A DNA stretch of 23,179 bases from an uncultured Flavobacterium sp. (lineage in GTDB: Bacteria > Bacteroidota > Bacteroidia > Flavobacteriales > Flavobacteriaceae), in the NCBI GenBank assembly GCA_934636265.1, contig CAKUAD010000020.1:1-23179 (forward strand). The letters are read 5' to 3'. A program made the position numbers and the translations under genes. Shown here piece by piece: positions 14,618 to 22,175 of this stretch (positions are counted from its first letter, which is position 1; each line of letters opens with the position of its first letter). Below the pieces are notes generated by a model that saw only the letters and a list, made by a program, of their open reading frames with translations, ran no database searches and was not told where the DNA came from.

Positions 14618-15652
14618 TTACACTTCAACAGGTGGCGCGGCCCATTCGTTGATCCAGTTGGCCACGGTTTGTACCCAGTCATCATTGTCGTTCAGGCAAG
14701 GGATGGCCAGGAATTCCTCGCCGCCGTTTTCCTTAAACTCATGCTTTGCTTCCATCCCGATTTCTTCCAGCGTTTCCAGGCAGTCGGCCACAAAAGCCGG
14801 TGTCACCACAGCCAGTTTTTTGATGCCTTTTGCCGGCATTTTGTTGATTTCGACATCGGTGTACGGATCCAGCCATTTGTCGCCCGCAATGCGCGACTGG
14901 AACGTCTGGCTGTATTTGCCTTCAGGGATTCCCAAAGCCGCTACTACCTGACGCGTTGTTTCAAAACACTGATGGCGGTAGCAAAATTCATGTGCGGGCG
15001 ATGGCGTGGCGCAGCAACTGCCGTCAATTTTGCAATGTGATTTGGTCACGTCGGTTTTGCGGATGTGACGCTCGGGAATTCCGTGATAGGAAAACAAGAG
15101 GTGGTCATATTCAAACCCCTGCAGCGATTTTGCAATAGAATCCGACAGGTTTTTGATATAATCCGGACGGTTGTAAAATGCCGGAACCTTGGTAATTTTC
15201 ATGTTCGGGAAGTGCTTTTGCTGCAATTCGTCGGCCAGTGCGTTGATTGTCAGTGTCGAGGCCATCGCATACTGCGGATACAGCGGAAGCATGTACACAT
15301 CGGTAACACCCTTGCCATAAAGTTCCTCCAATCCTGATTTGATCGACGGTTTTCCGTAACGCATGGCCAGAGCCACCGGGAGTTTGGTGCGCTGCTGAAC
15401 TTTTTGGTGAAACTTGCGCGAGAGTACAATGAGCGGCGATCCCTCATCGGTCCAGATCTTACTGTAGGCCTTTCCGGAGTTGATGTGGCGTCGTTTGGCG
15501 TTGATCAAAATGCCTCTTACCAACAGCACACGCAACAGGTACGGCACATCAATGACGTATTTGTCCATTAAAAATTCGTCGAGATATGGTTTAACGTCTT
15601 TTGGATCCGGACTGTCCGGCGATCCGAGGTTGACTAAGAGAACTCCTTTCAT
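14618..15652 (-). CDS. hemH: Ferrochelatase
   Basis: Inserts ferrous iron into protoporphyrin IX to form protohaem. 344 residues. GVLLVNLGSPDSP at the start, the catalytic His190 in LLFSYHGIPERH and the acidic site Glu293 in VADCLETLEEIG are intact. Between them is a Cys-rich stretch with Cys207, 213, 214, 224 and 229 (SHCKIDGSCC then HEFCYRHQC), of interest because several bacterial ferrochelatases bind a [2Fe-2S] cluster. First gene of hemH-hemJ-kinase-hydratase; 123 bases separate it from the AraC-type gene, and a heptamer repeat begins 9 bases upstream of its ATG. Confidence 0.96.
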   Translation of the reverse strand: MKGVLLVNLGSPDSPDPKDVKPYLDEFLMDKYVIDVPYLLRVLLVRGILINAKRRHINSGKAYSKIWTDEGSPLIVLSRKFHQKVQQRTKLPVALAMRYGKPSIKSGLEELYGKGVTDVYMLPLYPQYAMASTLTINALADELQQKHFPNMKITKVPAFYNRPDYIKNLSDSIAKSLQGFEYDHLLFSYHGIPERHIRKTDVTKSHCKIDGSCCATPSPAHEFCYRHQCFETTRQVVAALGIPEGKYSQTFQSRIAGDKWLDPYTDVEINKMPAKGIKKLAVVTPAFVADCLETLEEIGMEAKHEFKENGGEEFLAIPCLNDNDDWVQTVANWINEWAAPPVEV

Positions 15653-15660
15653 ATTACTTG

Positions 15661-15688
15661 GAAAGTCAAACGTCGAAAGTCGAACGAG
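15661..15688. repeat. Heptanucleotide repeat (GAAAGTC type) upstream of hemH
   Basis: Four successive 7-base units: GAAAGTC, AAACGTC, GAAAGTC, GAACGAG. It lies in the hemH leader, 9 bases before the ATG. It has the same period as, but a different consensus from, the arrays around hemF. Confidence 0.55.
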
Positions 15689-15775
15689 GACTGAACGATT
15701 CGCGGCTTTGACGGAATTTATTTGTTAGTATTAAAGTTTCTATTTTGGCTCTTTTGAATTTCTACTTTCGTCAGG

Positions 15776-16642
15776 TCAATTACTCAACGACATCAGGTAT
15801 TTTTTTGGCGTCGTCGCAAATTTCTTCTTGAACGCCGCAATAAAGTGGCTTCCGGTGCTGTAACCTACTTTAAGGCCTACCTCGTTAACGTTATAGGCGC
15901 CGCTGTCGAGCAGTTTGCGGGCGTATTCCATTTTGTAATCAAACAAAAAGCCGTACACCGTATCGCCGTAAAGCTGGCGGAATCCCATCTTTAATTTTTT
16001 AAGCGTCAGTCCAACCGCGTCGGCCAGTTCTTGCAATCCGGGCGGTTCGGCCATGTTGGCGATCACCAGTTCCTTGGCCTTGCGGATCTTTAAGACACTG
16101 TCTTCGTCGGTTAAAAACGGACATTGCTCTACCGAGGCATCTTCGGCGCGGTTAAAGTACAAACTCAGCAATTCGTAACCCTTGGCTTTGTAATAAAGAT
16201 TTTTGATTGACGGATTGAGCGCATAGTTAAAAAGCTGACTCAGCACTATGGCCATCGACGGCGAAATATCTTCTTCCTGATAATATTTCTTGTCAATATT
16301 TTCCCGGCTCAAAAACGGAATGTAATCAGCCTCGGAGGAGAAAAGCGCGTGAAATTTCTTGATCGATATAACCAGCGATAAAACCCATGTGTGCCGGGCC
16401 AGTTCAATGTTTACCGGCAATTCCTTTTGCGGGTTGTACAGCAGATAGGACTTTTCCTCCCGCAAATCGAGCGCGTAGTTGCCCTGGTTAAAAATCAGCT
16501 TTGCACGGCCCTTGATGCCAAAGTGAAACTGGATCAGGCCTGATTTTATGTCGTGTTGGGCGCGGTAAACCTGTTCATCATCATTGCGAAACCTGATGAT
16601 GGTAAAATCATCTTCGACCGCGATTACATCTTTTGAACCCAT
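15776..16642 (-). CDS. AraC-family transcriptional regulator, divergent from hemA
   Basis: 288 residues. The N-terminal 180 residues are a sensor region without a family I can name. The C-terminal 100 residues are the AraC double helix-turn-helix: LRKAKELVIANMAEPPGLQE, LADAVGLTLKKLKMGFRQLYG (first helix-turn-helix) and YNVNEVGLKVGYSTGSHFIAAFKKKFATTPKKY (second, ending in the usual signature region). It sits between hemH (same strand, 123 bases downstream) and hemA (divergent), the placement expected for a regulator of haem or iron genes. Its own promoter overlaps a perfect inverted repeat. Effector unknown; haem, a porphyrin intermediate or iron are guesses. Confidence 0.88.
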   Translation of the reverse strand: MGSKDVIAVEDDFTIIRFRNDDEQVYRAQHDIKSGLIQFHFGIKGRAKLIFNQGNYALDLREEKSYLLYNPQKELPVNIELARHTWVLSLVISIKKFHALFSSEADYIPFLSRENIDKKYYQEEDISPSMAIVLSQLFNYALNPSIKNLYYKAKGYELLSLYFNRAEDASVEQCPFLTDEDSVLKIRKAKELVIANMAEPPGLQELADAVGLTLKKLKMGFRQLYGDTVYGFLFDYKMEYARKLLDSGAYNVNEVGLKVGYSTGSHFIAAFKKKFATTPKKYLMSLSN

Positions 16643-16668
16643 AGCGACACTTTTTTAAATCTGCACCG

Positions 16669-16698
16669 TAAAATTACGGGAAATTTTATTTAGAACAA
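16669..16698 (-). promoter_or_regulatory. Promoter of the AraC-type regulator gene
   Basis: On the minus strand TTG (16698-16696), 19 bases, then TAATTTTA (16676-16669): the spacing of Bacteroidota -33/-7 promoters with one mismatch in the -7 box. The ATG follows 26 bases later (16642). The -33 TTG is the centre of the inverted repeat at 16687-16707. Confidence 0.55.
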
Positions 16699-16707
16699 CT
16701 CTAAATA
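16687..16707. promoter_or_regulatory. Operator-like perfect inverted repeat between the AraC-type gene and hemA
   Basis: Arms TATTTAGA and TCTAAATA are exact reverse complements around a 5-base spacer ACAAC. The spacer contains the -33 TTG of the regulator promoter, so a bound protein would block that promoter. The hemA ATG is 160 bases away. The AT-rich TTTAGA/TCTAAA form is reminiscent of iron- or haem-responsive repressor sites (Fur-like), but the binding protein is unknown; autorepression is possible. Confidence 0.6.
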
Positions 16708-16838
16708 GAACGGTAAAAATCCTTTGCCAATGTCCACAAATACGGGTAAGGGCGTGAAATATAAGGGGATTGAGGACTAACAATCGCCACTCGATACAAA
16801 AAGAACTTTGAGCGTTATTTTTATACAATTGCCCGCAG

Positions 16839-16846
16839 TAGTTTTG
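16839..16846 (+). promoter_or_regulatory. -7 element of the hemACDEFB operon
   Basis: TAGTTTTG is an exact TAnnTTTG match, 21 bases before the hemA ATG (16868). No TTG at the normal -33 distance was found, which could mean activator dependence. Confidence 0.5.
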
Positions 16847-16867
16847 TCTTAATTGAGCATTGTGTTA

Positions 16868-18121
16868 ATGGAAAAGACGCCATTGTCAAAATTCCGGACG
16901 TTTTATGCGGTAGGACTCAGCTATAAAAAGGCCGACGCCGCCCTTCGTGGTAAATTCAGTCTGGACGCCCAGGCAAAGACCAAATTGCTTGAACAGGCCA
17001 AGGAAGAAGGGATTGACAGCATCATCGTAACCTCTACGTGCAACCGCACTGAGATTTATGGTTTTGCCGATCACCCGTTTCAACTCATCAAACTATTGTG
17101 TGAAAACAGTCAGGGAACCGTTGAGGAATTCCAGCGGGTAGCCTATGTCCACAAAAACCACGAGGCCGTAAACCACATGTTTCGCGTAGGAACCGGTTTG
17201 GACAGCCAGATTCTGGGCGATTTTGAAATCATCAGCCAGATCAAGTCAAGTTTTGTCCAGGCCAAGTCGATGGGAATCGCCAATGCATTTATGGAAAGGC
17301 TCATCAACTCAGTGATACAGGCCAGCAAGCGCATCAAGAACGAAACCCATCTCAGTTCAGGCGCAACATCAGTTTCATTTGCATCGGTACAATACATCAT
17401 GAAGCACGTGCCCGACATCAGCAGCAAAAACATTCTGCTTTTCGGCACGGGAAAAATTGGGCGAAACACTTGTGAAAACCTTGTAAAGCACACCAAGAAC
17501 GACCATATTGTCCTGATTAACCGCACGCGTGAAAAGGCCGATAAAGTGGCCGGAAAATTTAACCTGATTGTCAAGGAATACGCCGAACTTCAACAGGAAA
17601 TCCAAAAAGCCGACGTGCTGATCGTAGCAACGGGAGCGCTCAATCCAACGATTGACGCCGCCATCCTGAACCTTAAAAAGCCGCTGTTGATCCTGGATTT
17701 GTCAATCCCCAAAAACGTCGACGAAAATGTACTGCGCATTCCGGGCGTGCAATTGGTGCACATGGACGCGTTGTCGCAAATCACCGACGAGACCCTGGAA
17801 AAACGCAAGGCGTGCATCCCGTTGGCCGAATCCATCATCGATGAGGTAACCGTAGAGTTCCGCAGCTGGGTCAACGCCCGCAAGTTTGCCCCCACAATTA
17901 CGGCGCTCAAGGAAAAACTCAATTCGATAAAGGTTTCGGAGCTTAACAACCAGCGCAAGCGAATCTCAAATTTTGACGAGCGCCAGGCTGAAATCATCAG
18001 CGACCGCATCATTCATAAAATCACCACTCACTTTGCCAACCACCTTAAGGATGACAACACCATGGTGGATGAAAGTATCGGCTGGATCGAGAAAATCTTT
18101 CAACTGGAAAATTCAAAATAA
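16868..18121 (+). CDS. hemA: Glutamyl-tRNA reductase
   Basis: NADPH-dependent reduction of glutamyl-tRNA to glutamate-1-semialdehyde, the first committed step of the C5 route to haem. From ATG 16868 (MEKTPLSKFR) it has 417 residues; a TTG at 16853 would add five. The catalytic Cys58 is in TSTCNRTEIYGF, the nucleotide-binding loop is LLFGTGKIGRNT, and the HLSSGATSVSFASV segment and C-terminal dimerisation helices (ALKEKLNSIKVSELNNQRKR) are present. First gene of the run to hemB. HemL, which acts next, is not in the window. Confidence 0.96.
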   Translation: MEKTPLSKFRTFYAVGLSYKKADAALRGKFSLDAQAKTKLLEQAKEEGIDSIIVTSTCNRTEIYGFADHPFQLIKLLCENSQGTVEEFQRVAYVHKNHEAVNHMFRVGTGLDSQILGDFEIISQIKSSFVQAKSMGIANAFMERLINSVIQASKRIKNETHLSSGATSVSFASVQYIMKHVPDISSKNILLFGTGKIGRNTCENLVKHTKNDHIVLINRTREKADKVAGKFNLIVKEYAELQQEIQKADVLIVATGALNPTIDAAILNLKKPLLILDLSIPKNVDENVLRIPGVQLVHMDALSQITDETLEKRKACIPLAESIIDEVTVEFRSWVNARKFAPTITALKEKLNSIKVSELNNQRKRISNFDERQAEIISDRIIHKITTHFANHLKDDNTMVDESIGWIEKIFQLENSK

Positions 18122-18139
18122 GGCAAGGCCTGTATAAAA

Positions 18140-19060
18140 GTGACCCAAAAAACCATCAAGATAGGCACCCGTGACAGCCAGTTGGCCCTTTGGCAGGCAA
18201 AAACGGTCGAGGCCAGATTAAATGAACTGGGCTATGTTACGCAGATCGTTCCCATAAAATCGGCCGGCGATGTCATTCTCGACAAGCCGCTTTACGAGTT
18301 TGGCATTACCGGGATCTTTACCAAAACGCTCGACGTGGCCATGATTTCAGGCCAGGTTGACATAGCGGTACATTCCATGAAAGACGTCCCAACCGCACTG
18401 CCCAAAGGAATTGTCCAGACTGCCGTGCTTCATCGCGAGTCGACTGCCGATATTTTGGTTTATAACCAATTGCCCGATTTTACGCAAACCCTTACCATCG
18501 CCACGGGAAGTTTGCGCCGGCAAGCCCAATGGTTAAACCGCTATCCGCACCACCAATGCGTGGATTTGCGCGGAAATGTCAATACCCGGTTGGCCAAGCT
18601 TGCCCAGAGCGACTGGGGCGGCGCCATTTTTGCCGCGGCCGGACTCGAACGCCTCAACATAAAGCCTTTAAACAACCTGGAACTTGACTGGATGCTGCCT
18701 GCACCCGCCCAGGGCGCCATGGTGGTGGTGGCCATGCACGACGACTGGTTTTGTCGCGAAGCTACCGAGAAACTCAACCACCCACACAGCGAGGTCTGCA
18801 CCTTTGTGGAGCGTCAGTTTTTACGCGAACTCGAGGGCGGATGCACGGCTCCCATTGGGGCGCACGCCACGGTTGTTGACAGCCAAATCAGGTTTGAAGG
18901 TGTTTTGTGTTCGCTTGACGGCACCCAGAAAATCCACATTGAAAAGACTGTCGAACTTTACAAAGGCCATACTGATTTTGGACGTGATTGTGCCCGTGAA
19001 GTGCTGGATTCGGGCGGACGTGAACTGATGCGAACCATCAAAAACAGTCTGGACCGATGA
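18140..19060 (+). CDS. hemC: Porphobilinogen deaminase (hydroxymethylbilane synthase)
   Basis: Joins four porphobilinogen units into hydroxymethylbilane. 306 residues from a GTG start at 18140 (MTQKTIKIGTRDSQLALWQ); no ATG is available nearby. The dipyrromethane cofactor Cys235 is in LEGGCTAPIGAHA, the catalytic Asp in HSMKDVPT, and the basic loops ATGSLRRQAQ and LRGNVNTRL are intact. It starts 18 bases after hemA and overlaps hemD by 4 bases (ATGA). Confidence 0.96.
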   Translation: MTQKTIKIGTRDSQLALWQAKTVEARLNELGYVTQIVPIKSAGDVILDKPLYEFGITGIFTKTLDVAMISGQVDIAVHSMKDVPTALPKGIVQTAVLHRESTADILVYNQLPDFTQTLTIATGSLRRQAQWLNRYPHHQCVDLRGNVNTRLAKLAQSDWGGAIFAAAGLERLNIKPLNNLELDWMLPAPAQGAMVVVAMHDDWFCREATEKLNHPHSEVCTFVERQFLRELEGGCTAPIGAHATVVDSQIRFEGVLCSLDGTQKIHIEKTVELYKGHTDFGRDCAREVLDSGGRELMRTIKNSLDR

Positions 19061-19731
19061 GGCGGATCCTGTCGACCAAAAAGCTATTGCCCAACCAGCG
19101 GCAGTATTTGCTCAACGCGGGTTTTGGCGTTGTTGATGCAGATTTTATCGAAGTGCGATCGACGCCATTTGCTATGACCGGCATCAGGGAAAACCTGATT
19201 TTTACCAGTGCCAATGCGGTAAGGTCGGTGGCAGCGCATCCCAAGGTGCAATCCATCCGCAGGCATCCGGTTTTTTGTGTGGGCGACAAGACGGCCGACG
19301 TTTTGGACGAAGTGGGTTTTACGGTAGTTGAAAATACTGATTACGGAGCCGATCTGGCCCAAATCATCAGCGGGAATTACGCCGGTGAATCATTTACATT
19401 TTTTTGCGGAAACCTCCGTTTGGACACCATTCCCAACGAATTGCGCGCGCATCAGGTTGATTTTAACGAGATTTGCGTTTATGAAACGGCATTGACGCCA
19501 CAGCAAGTGTCAGGCTCGTTTGACGCGATTATGTTTTACAGTCCGTCGGGCGTCGAGAGTTTCCTTAAAGTAAGTCATCCCGCCGATGCGGTTTGCATTT
19601 GCATCGGGACCACTACGGCGGCTGCGCTGTCGGGTGTAACGTCAAACGTTGTGGTGGCCAACCGGCCGTCGGTCGAGAATGTCATCGTCCAAACCATCAA
19701 TTATTACAAAGACCAAGAATTAAACAAATAA
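19057..19731 (+). CDS. hemD: Uroporphyrinogen-III synthase
   Basis: Cyclises hydroxymethylbilane to uroporphyrinogen III with inversion of ring D. 224 residues, near the usual length for this poorly conserved family. The HEM4 features are MRRILSTKKLLPNQ at the start, ENLIFTSANAVRSV (about 46-60), the CVGDKTADVLDEVGFTV segment and, in the second lobe, MFYSPSGVESFL followed by CICIGTTTAAAL. Position directly after hemC, with the ATG inside its stop codon, confirms the call. Confidence 0.92.
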   Translation: MRRILSTKKLLPNQRQYLLNAGFGVVDADFIEVRSTPFAMTGIRENLIFTSANAVRSVAAHPKVQSIRRHPVFCVGDKTADVLDEVGFTVVENTDYGADLAQIISGNYAGESFTFFCGNLRLDTIPNELRAHQVDFNEICVYETALTPQQVSGSFDAIMFYSPSGVESFLKVSHPADAVCICIGTTTAAALSGVTSNVVVANRPSVENVIVQTINYYKDQELNK

Positions 19732-19770
19732 GACAAATCTGTCAAACGCTAGCCTTTTGACCCAACGAAT

Positions 19771-20793
19771 ATGAAAAACGAACTTTTCCTCCAGGCCCTT
19801 CGCGGCGAAACCGTACAGCGTCCTCCCGTGTGGATGATGCGTCAGGCGGGCAGATACTTGCCGGAATTCCGTGCCCTGCGCGACAAATACGATTTTTTTA
19901 CCCGATGCCGCACGCCGGAGCTCGCCGCCGAGATTACCGTGCAACCCATCCGGATCGTCCAGCCCGATGCCGCCATTTTGTTCAGCGACATCCTCGTGGT
20001 TCCGCAGGCGATGGGAATCGAGGTCGAAATGAAGGAAAATGTAGGGCCGTTTTTGCCTAATCCTATCCGAAGCGCCGCCGATGTTGAAAAAGTCTACAAT
20101 CCTGATATTCACGAAAGCCTGGGTTATGTGATGGACGCCATCAAACTCACCAAGGAAATGCTTAACGATGAGGTTCCGCTCATTGGTTTTGCAGGTTCAC
20201 CGTGGACAATTTTTTGTTATGCGGTCGAGGGCAAGGGGTCAAAAAGCTTTGACACGGCCAAGGGATTTTGCTTTTCCCAGCCGGAAGCCGCGCACGCATT
20301 ACTGCAAAAAATCACCGATACCACCATTGCTTACCTCAAGGAAAAAGTAAAGGCAGGCGTTAATGCCGTCCAGATTTTTGACTCGTGGGGCGGGATGCTG
20401 TCGCCGGTGGATTATCAGGAGTTTTCCTGGAAGTACATCAACCAGATTGTCGAGGCGCTGGCCGATGACACCCATGTAATCGTGTTTGGAAAAGGCTGCT
20501 GGTTTGCGCTCAATGAAATGGGGCGCTCACAGGCTTCGGCACTTGGCGTCGACTGGACTTGTTCGGCCCGAAATGCCCGTTACCTGTCGGGCGGACAGAT
20601 CACGCTTCAAGGGAATTTTGATCCCTCGCGCCTACTCTCACCGATTCCCGTCATTAAGAAAATGGTGCACCAAATGATTGATGAATTTGGCAAGGACCGC
20701 TATATCGTCAACCTCGGCCACGGCATCCTTCCCAACATTCCGGTTGATCACGCGAAGGCGTTTATTGATGCGGTGAAGGAGTATAATAGTTAA
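19771..20793 (+). CDS. hemE: Uroporphyrinogen decarboxylase
   Basis: Removes four carboxyl groups from uroporphyrinogen III to give coproporphyrinogen III. 340 residues. N-terminal signature [21 protein letters not shown] (split as [13 protein letters not shown] and LPEFRALR, residues 17-37), catalytic Asp73 in [13 protein letters not shown], and [15 protein letters not shown] and [11 protein letters not shown] later. The hemD gap is 39 bases. The TAA stop lies within the first unit of a heptamer array. Confidence 0.97.
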   Translation: MKNELFLQALRGETVQRPPVWMMRQAGRYLPEFRALRDKYDFFTRCRTPELAAEITVQPIRIVQPDAAILFSDILVVPQAMGIEVEMKENVGPFLPNPIRSAADVEKVYNPDIHESLGYVMDAIKLTKEMLNDEVPLIGFAGSPWTIFCYAVEGKGSKSFDTAKGFCFSQPEAAHALLQKITDTTIAYLKEKVKAGVNAVQIFDSWGGMLSPVDYQEFSWKYINQIVEALADDTHVIVFGKGCWFALNEMGRSQASALGVDWTCSARNARYLSGGQITLQGNFDPSRLLSPIPVIKKMVHQMIDEFGKDRYIVNLGHGILPNIPVDHAKAFIDAVKEYNS

Positions 20794-20861
20794 CAGTTCA
20801 CGGCTTACAGTTTACGGAACATTCCGGTTACGGTAGATTTCTGTCAACTGTTAACCGTCAA
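20789..20861. repeat. Heptamer arrays in opposite orientation between hemE and hemF
   Basis: Four units on one side (GTTAACA, GTTCACG, GCTTACA, GTTTACG; 20789-20816) and three in inverse orientation on the other (CTGTCAA, CTGTTAA, CCGTCAA; 20841-20861). GTTAACAGTT (20789-20798) is an exact reverse complement of AACTGTTAAC (20846-20855), so the spacer can fold into a long hairpin in the hem operon transcript. No T-run follows, so it is not a standard terminator. Confidence 0.65.
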
Positions 20862-20871
20862 CAAAAAGAAG

Positions 20872-21783
20872 ATGAAAGATACGTTCTACTCATACATCCA
20901 AACCCTCCAGGACCAAATCTGCACCGGACTTGAAAATGCCGATGGTGCGGTAAAATTCCGTGAAGACCTTTGGCAGCGGCCGGAAGGCGGAGGCGGGCGT
21001 ACGCGGGTGATAGAAAACGGGAATGTTTTTGAAAAAGGCGGCGTCAACATTTCCGGCGTTCACGGAAAATTGCCCGAGTCCATGCAAAAGATGTTTGGCG
21101 TGGGCGATGTTGATTTTTTTGCCTGTGGCCTTTCGCTGGTCATCCATCCCAAATCACCGATGGTCCCGACGGTTCATGCCAACTGGCGGTATTTTGAAAT
21201 GTACGATGCGTCGGGCGCGATCATCGACCAATGGTTTGGCGGCGGACAGGACCTTACGCCGTATTATTTGTTTGAGGAAGATGCGGTCCACTTTCATCAA
21301 ACGTGCAAAACCGCCTGCGACAAGCACAATCCTGAGTTTTATCCAAAATACAAAAAGCAGTGCGACGCTTATTTCTGGAACGCCCACCGGCATGAAGCGC
21401 GCGGCGTTGGCGGACTGTTCTTTGATTATTGCAAAGCGTCTGATAAGATGTCGATGCAAAACTGGTACGATTTCGTGACGGAAGTCGGCAACAGTTTCCT
21501 GTCGGCCTATCTGCCAATCGTCGAACGCCGAAAGGATTTGCCGTACACCAATGCCAACCGCACATGGCAGGAAATCCGCCGCGGCCGCTACGTTGAATTC
21601 AACCTCGTCCACGACAAGGGAACTCTTTTTGGTCTTAAAACCAACGGCCGTATCGAGAGCATCCTGATGAGTCTTCCGCCCCACGTCCAATGGGTTTATG
21701 ACCATCGTCCTGAACCGGGAAGCCAGGAGGAGAAACTGTTAAAGGTGTTGGCGAAGCCGGTAGAATGGATAAGTTTACAGTGA
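20872..21783 (+). CDS. hemF: Oxygen-dependent coproporphyrinogen III oxidase
   Basis: Converts coproporphyrinogen III to protoporphyrinogen IX using O2, the substrate for HemJ. 303 residues, typical. Conserved blocks: GGGGRTRVIENGNVFEKGG, HANWRYFEM, WFGGGQDLTPYYLFEEDAVHFH, YFWNAHRHEARGVGGLFFDY (with the conserved His pair) and the C-terminal PHVQWVYDH. The choice of HemF points to aerobic growth. The last codons and TGA stop are formed by a heptamer repeat unit, so the tail (SLQ) is probably a repeat-derived end. Confidence 0.97.
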   Translation: MKDTFYSYIQTLQDQICTGLENADGAVKFREDLWQRPEGGGGRTRVIENGNVFEKGGVNISGVHGKLPESMQKMFGVGDVDFFACGLSLVIHPKSPMVPTVHANWRYFEMYDASGAIIDQWFGGGQDLTPYYLFEEDAVHFHQTCKTACDKHNPEFYPKYKKQCDAYFWNAHRHEARGVGGLFFDYCKASDKMSMQNWYDFVTEVGNSFLSAYLPIVERRKDLPYTNANRTWQEIRRGRYVEFNLVHDKGTLFGLKTNGRIESILMSLPPHVQWVYDHRPEPGSQEEKLLKVLAKPVEWISLQ

Positions 21784-21800
21784 ACGGTTAACAGTTTACA
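21773..21800. repeat. Heptamer array at the hemF stop
   Basis: Four units in a row: GTTTACA, GTGAACG, GTTAACA, GTTTACA. The first two cover the final codons and stop of hemF. The array ends 3 bases before the start of the four-helix-bundle pseudogene. Confidence 0.65.
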
Positions 21801-21803
21801 GAG

Positions 21804-22106
21804 ATGATCGATTACCGGAAGTATAAAGTTTGGCATAAAGCAAACCAGTTGATATCGGGCAGCGGTTTCCATCCCGACAAATATTGCCGAAGGATGCGGA
21901 CGCCAAACTCAAAAAGAATTAACCCGATTCCCGTATATCGCCTCGGGAGCCCATGACTGGAATATCTGATTCTGTTATCGAATGAATTAAACTTTATCAA
22001 TGAGGAAAAAGCCGCCGAAATACTTGCCGTGATCACTGATATAAAAAAGATGCTAGCCACACTAATTAAAAGAATAAATGTTCAATCTGACGACGTGTTT
22101 CTCTAA
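21804..22106 (+). pseudogene. Decayed four-helix-bundle protein gene (S23/IVP-like)
   Basis: Pieces of one protein lie in order but in different frames. From ATG 21804: MIDYRKYKVWHKANQLISG, the normal N-terminus of this family. From 21871, shifted: IPTNIAEGCGRQTQKELTR then FPYIASGAHDWNI and a stop. From 21963, back in the first frame: YLILLSNELNFINEE then ILAVITDIKKMLATLIK and a stop at 22104-22106. Intact members are about 115-120 residues; roughly 25-30 codons between NQL and IPTNIAEG are missing and at least two indels are present. The family includes proteins from 23S rRNA intervening sequences; function of free-standing copies is unknown. It lies on the hem operon strand, flanked by heptamer arrays. 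Confidence 0.8.
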
Positions 22107-22175
22107 ACCGTGAACCGTCAGCTATTTGTAATTGTTCATCTGATGACATGTTTCTGTGAACTGTGAACTGTCAAC
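22085..22175. repeat. Imperfect direct duplication covering the pseudogene 3' end and adjoining heptamers
   Basis: Bases 22085-22122 align without gaps to 22138-22175 (offset 53), 31 of 38 identical by hand comparison. The first copy contains the last codons of the four-helix-bundle pseudogene (CTGACGACGTGTTTCT) and two heptamers; the second begins CTGATGACATGTTTCT and runs into the larger array. Differences are nearly all transitions, so the duplication is old. Confidence 0.65.

Noticed and set aside
21154..21705. 183-codon open frame opposite hemF
   Set aside because: Complement of well conserved hemF coding sequence; no family resemblance and no start context.
21812..22060. 82-codon minus-strand frame between hemF and hemB
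   Set aside because: The plus strand of the same stretch carries ordered pieces of a four-helix-bundle protein, which explains the region better.
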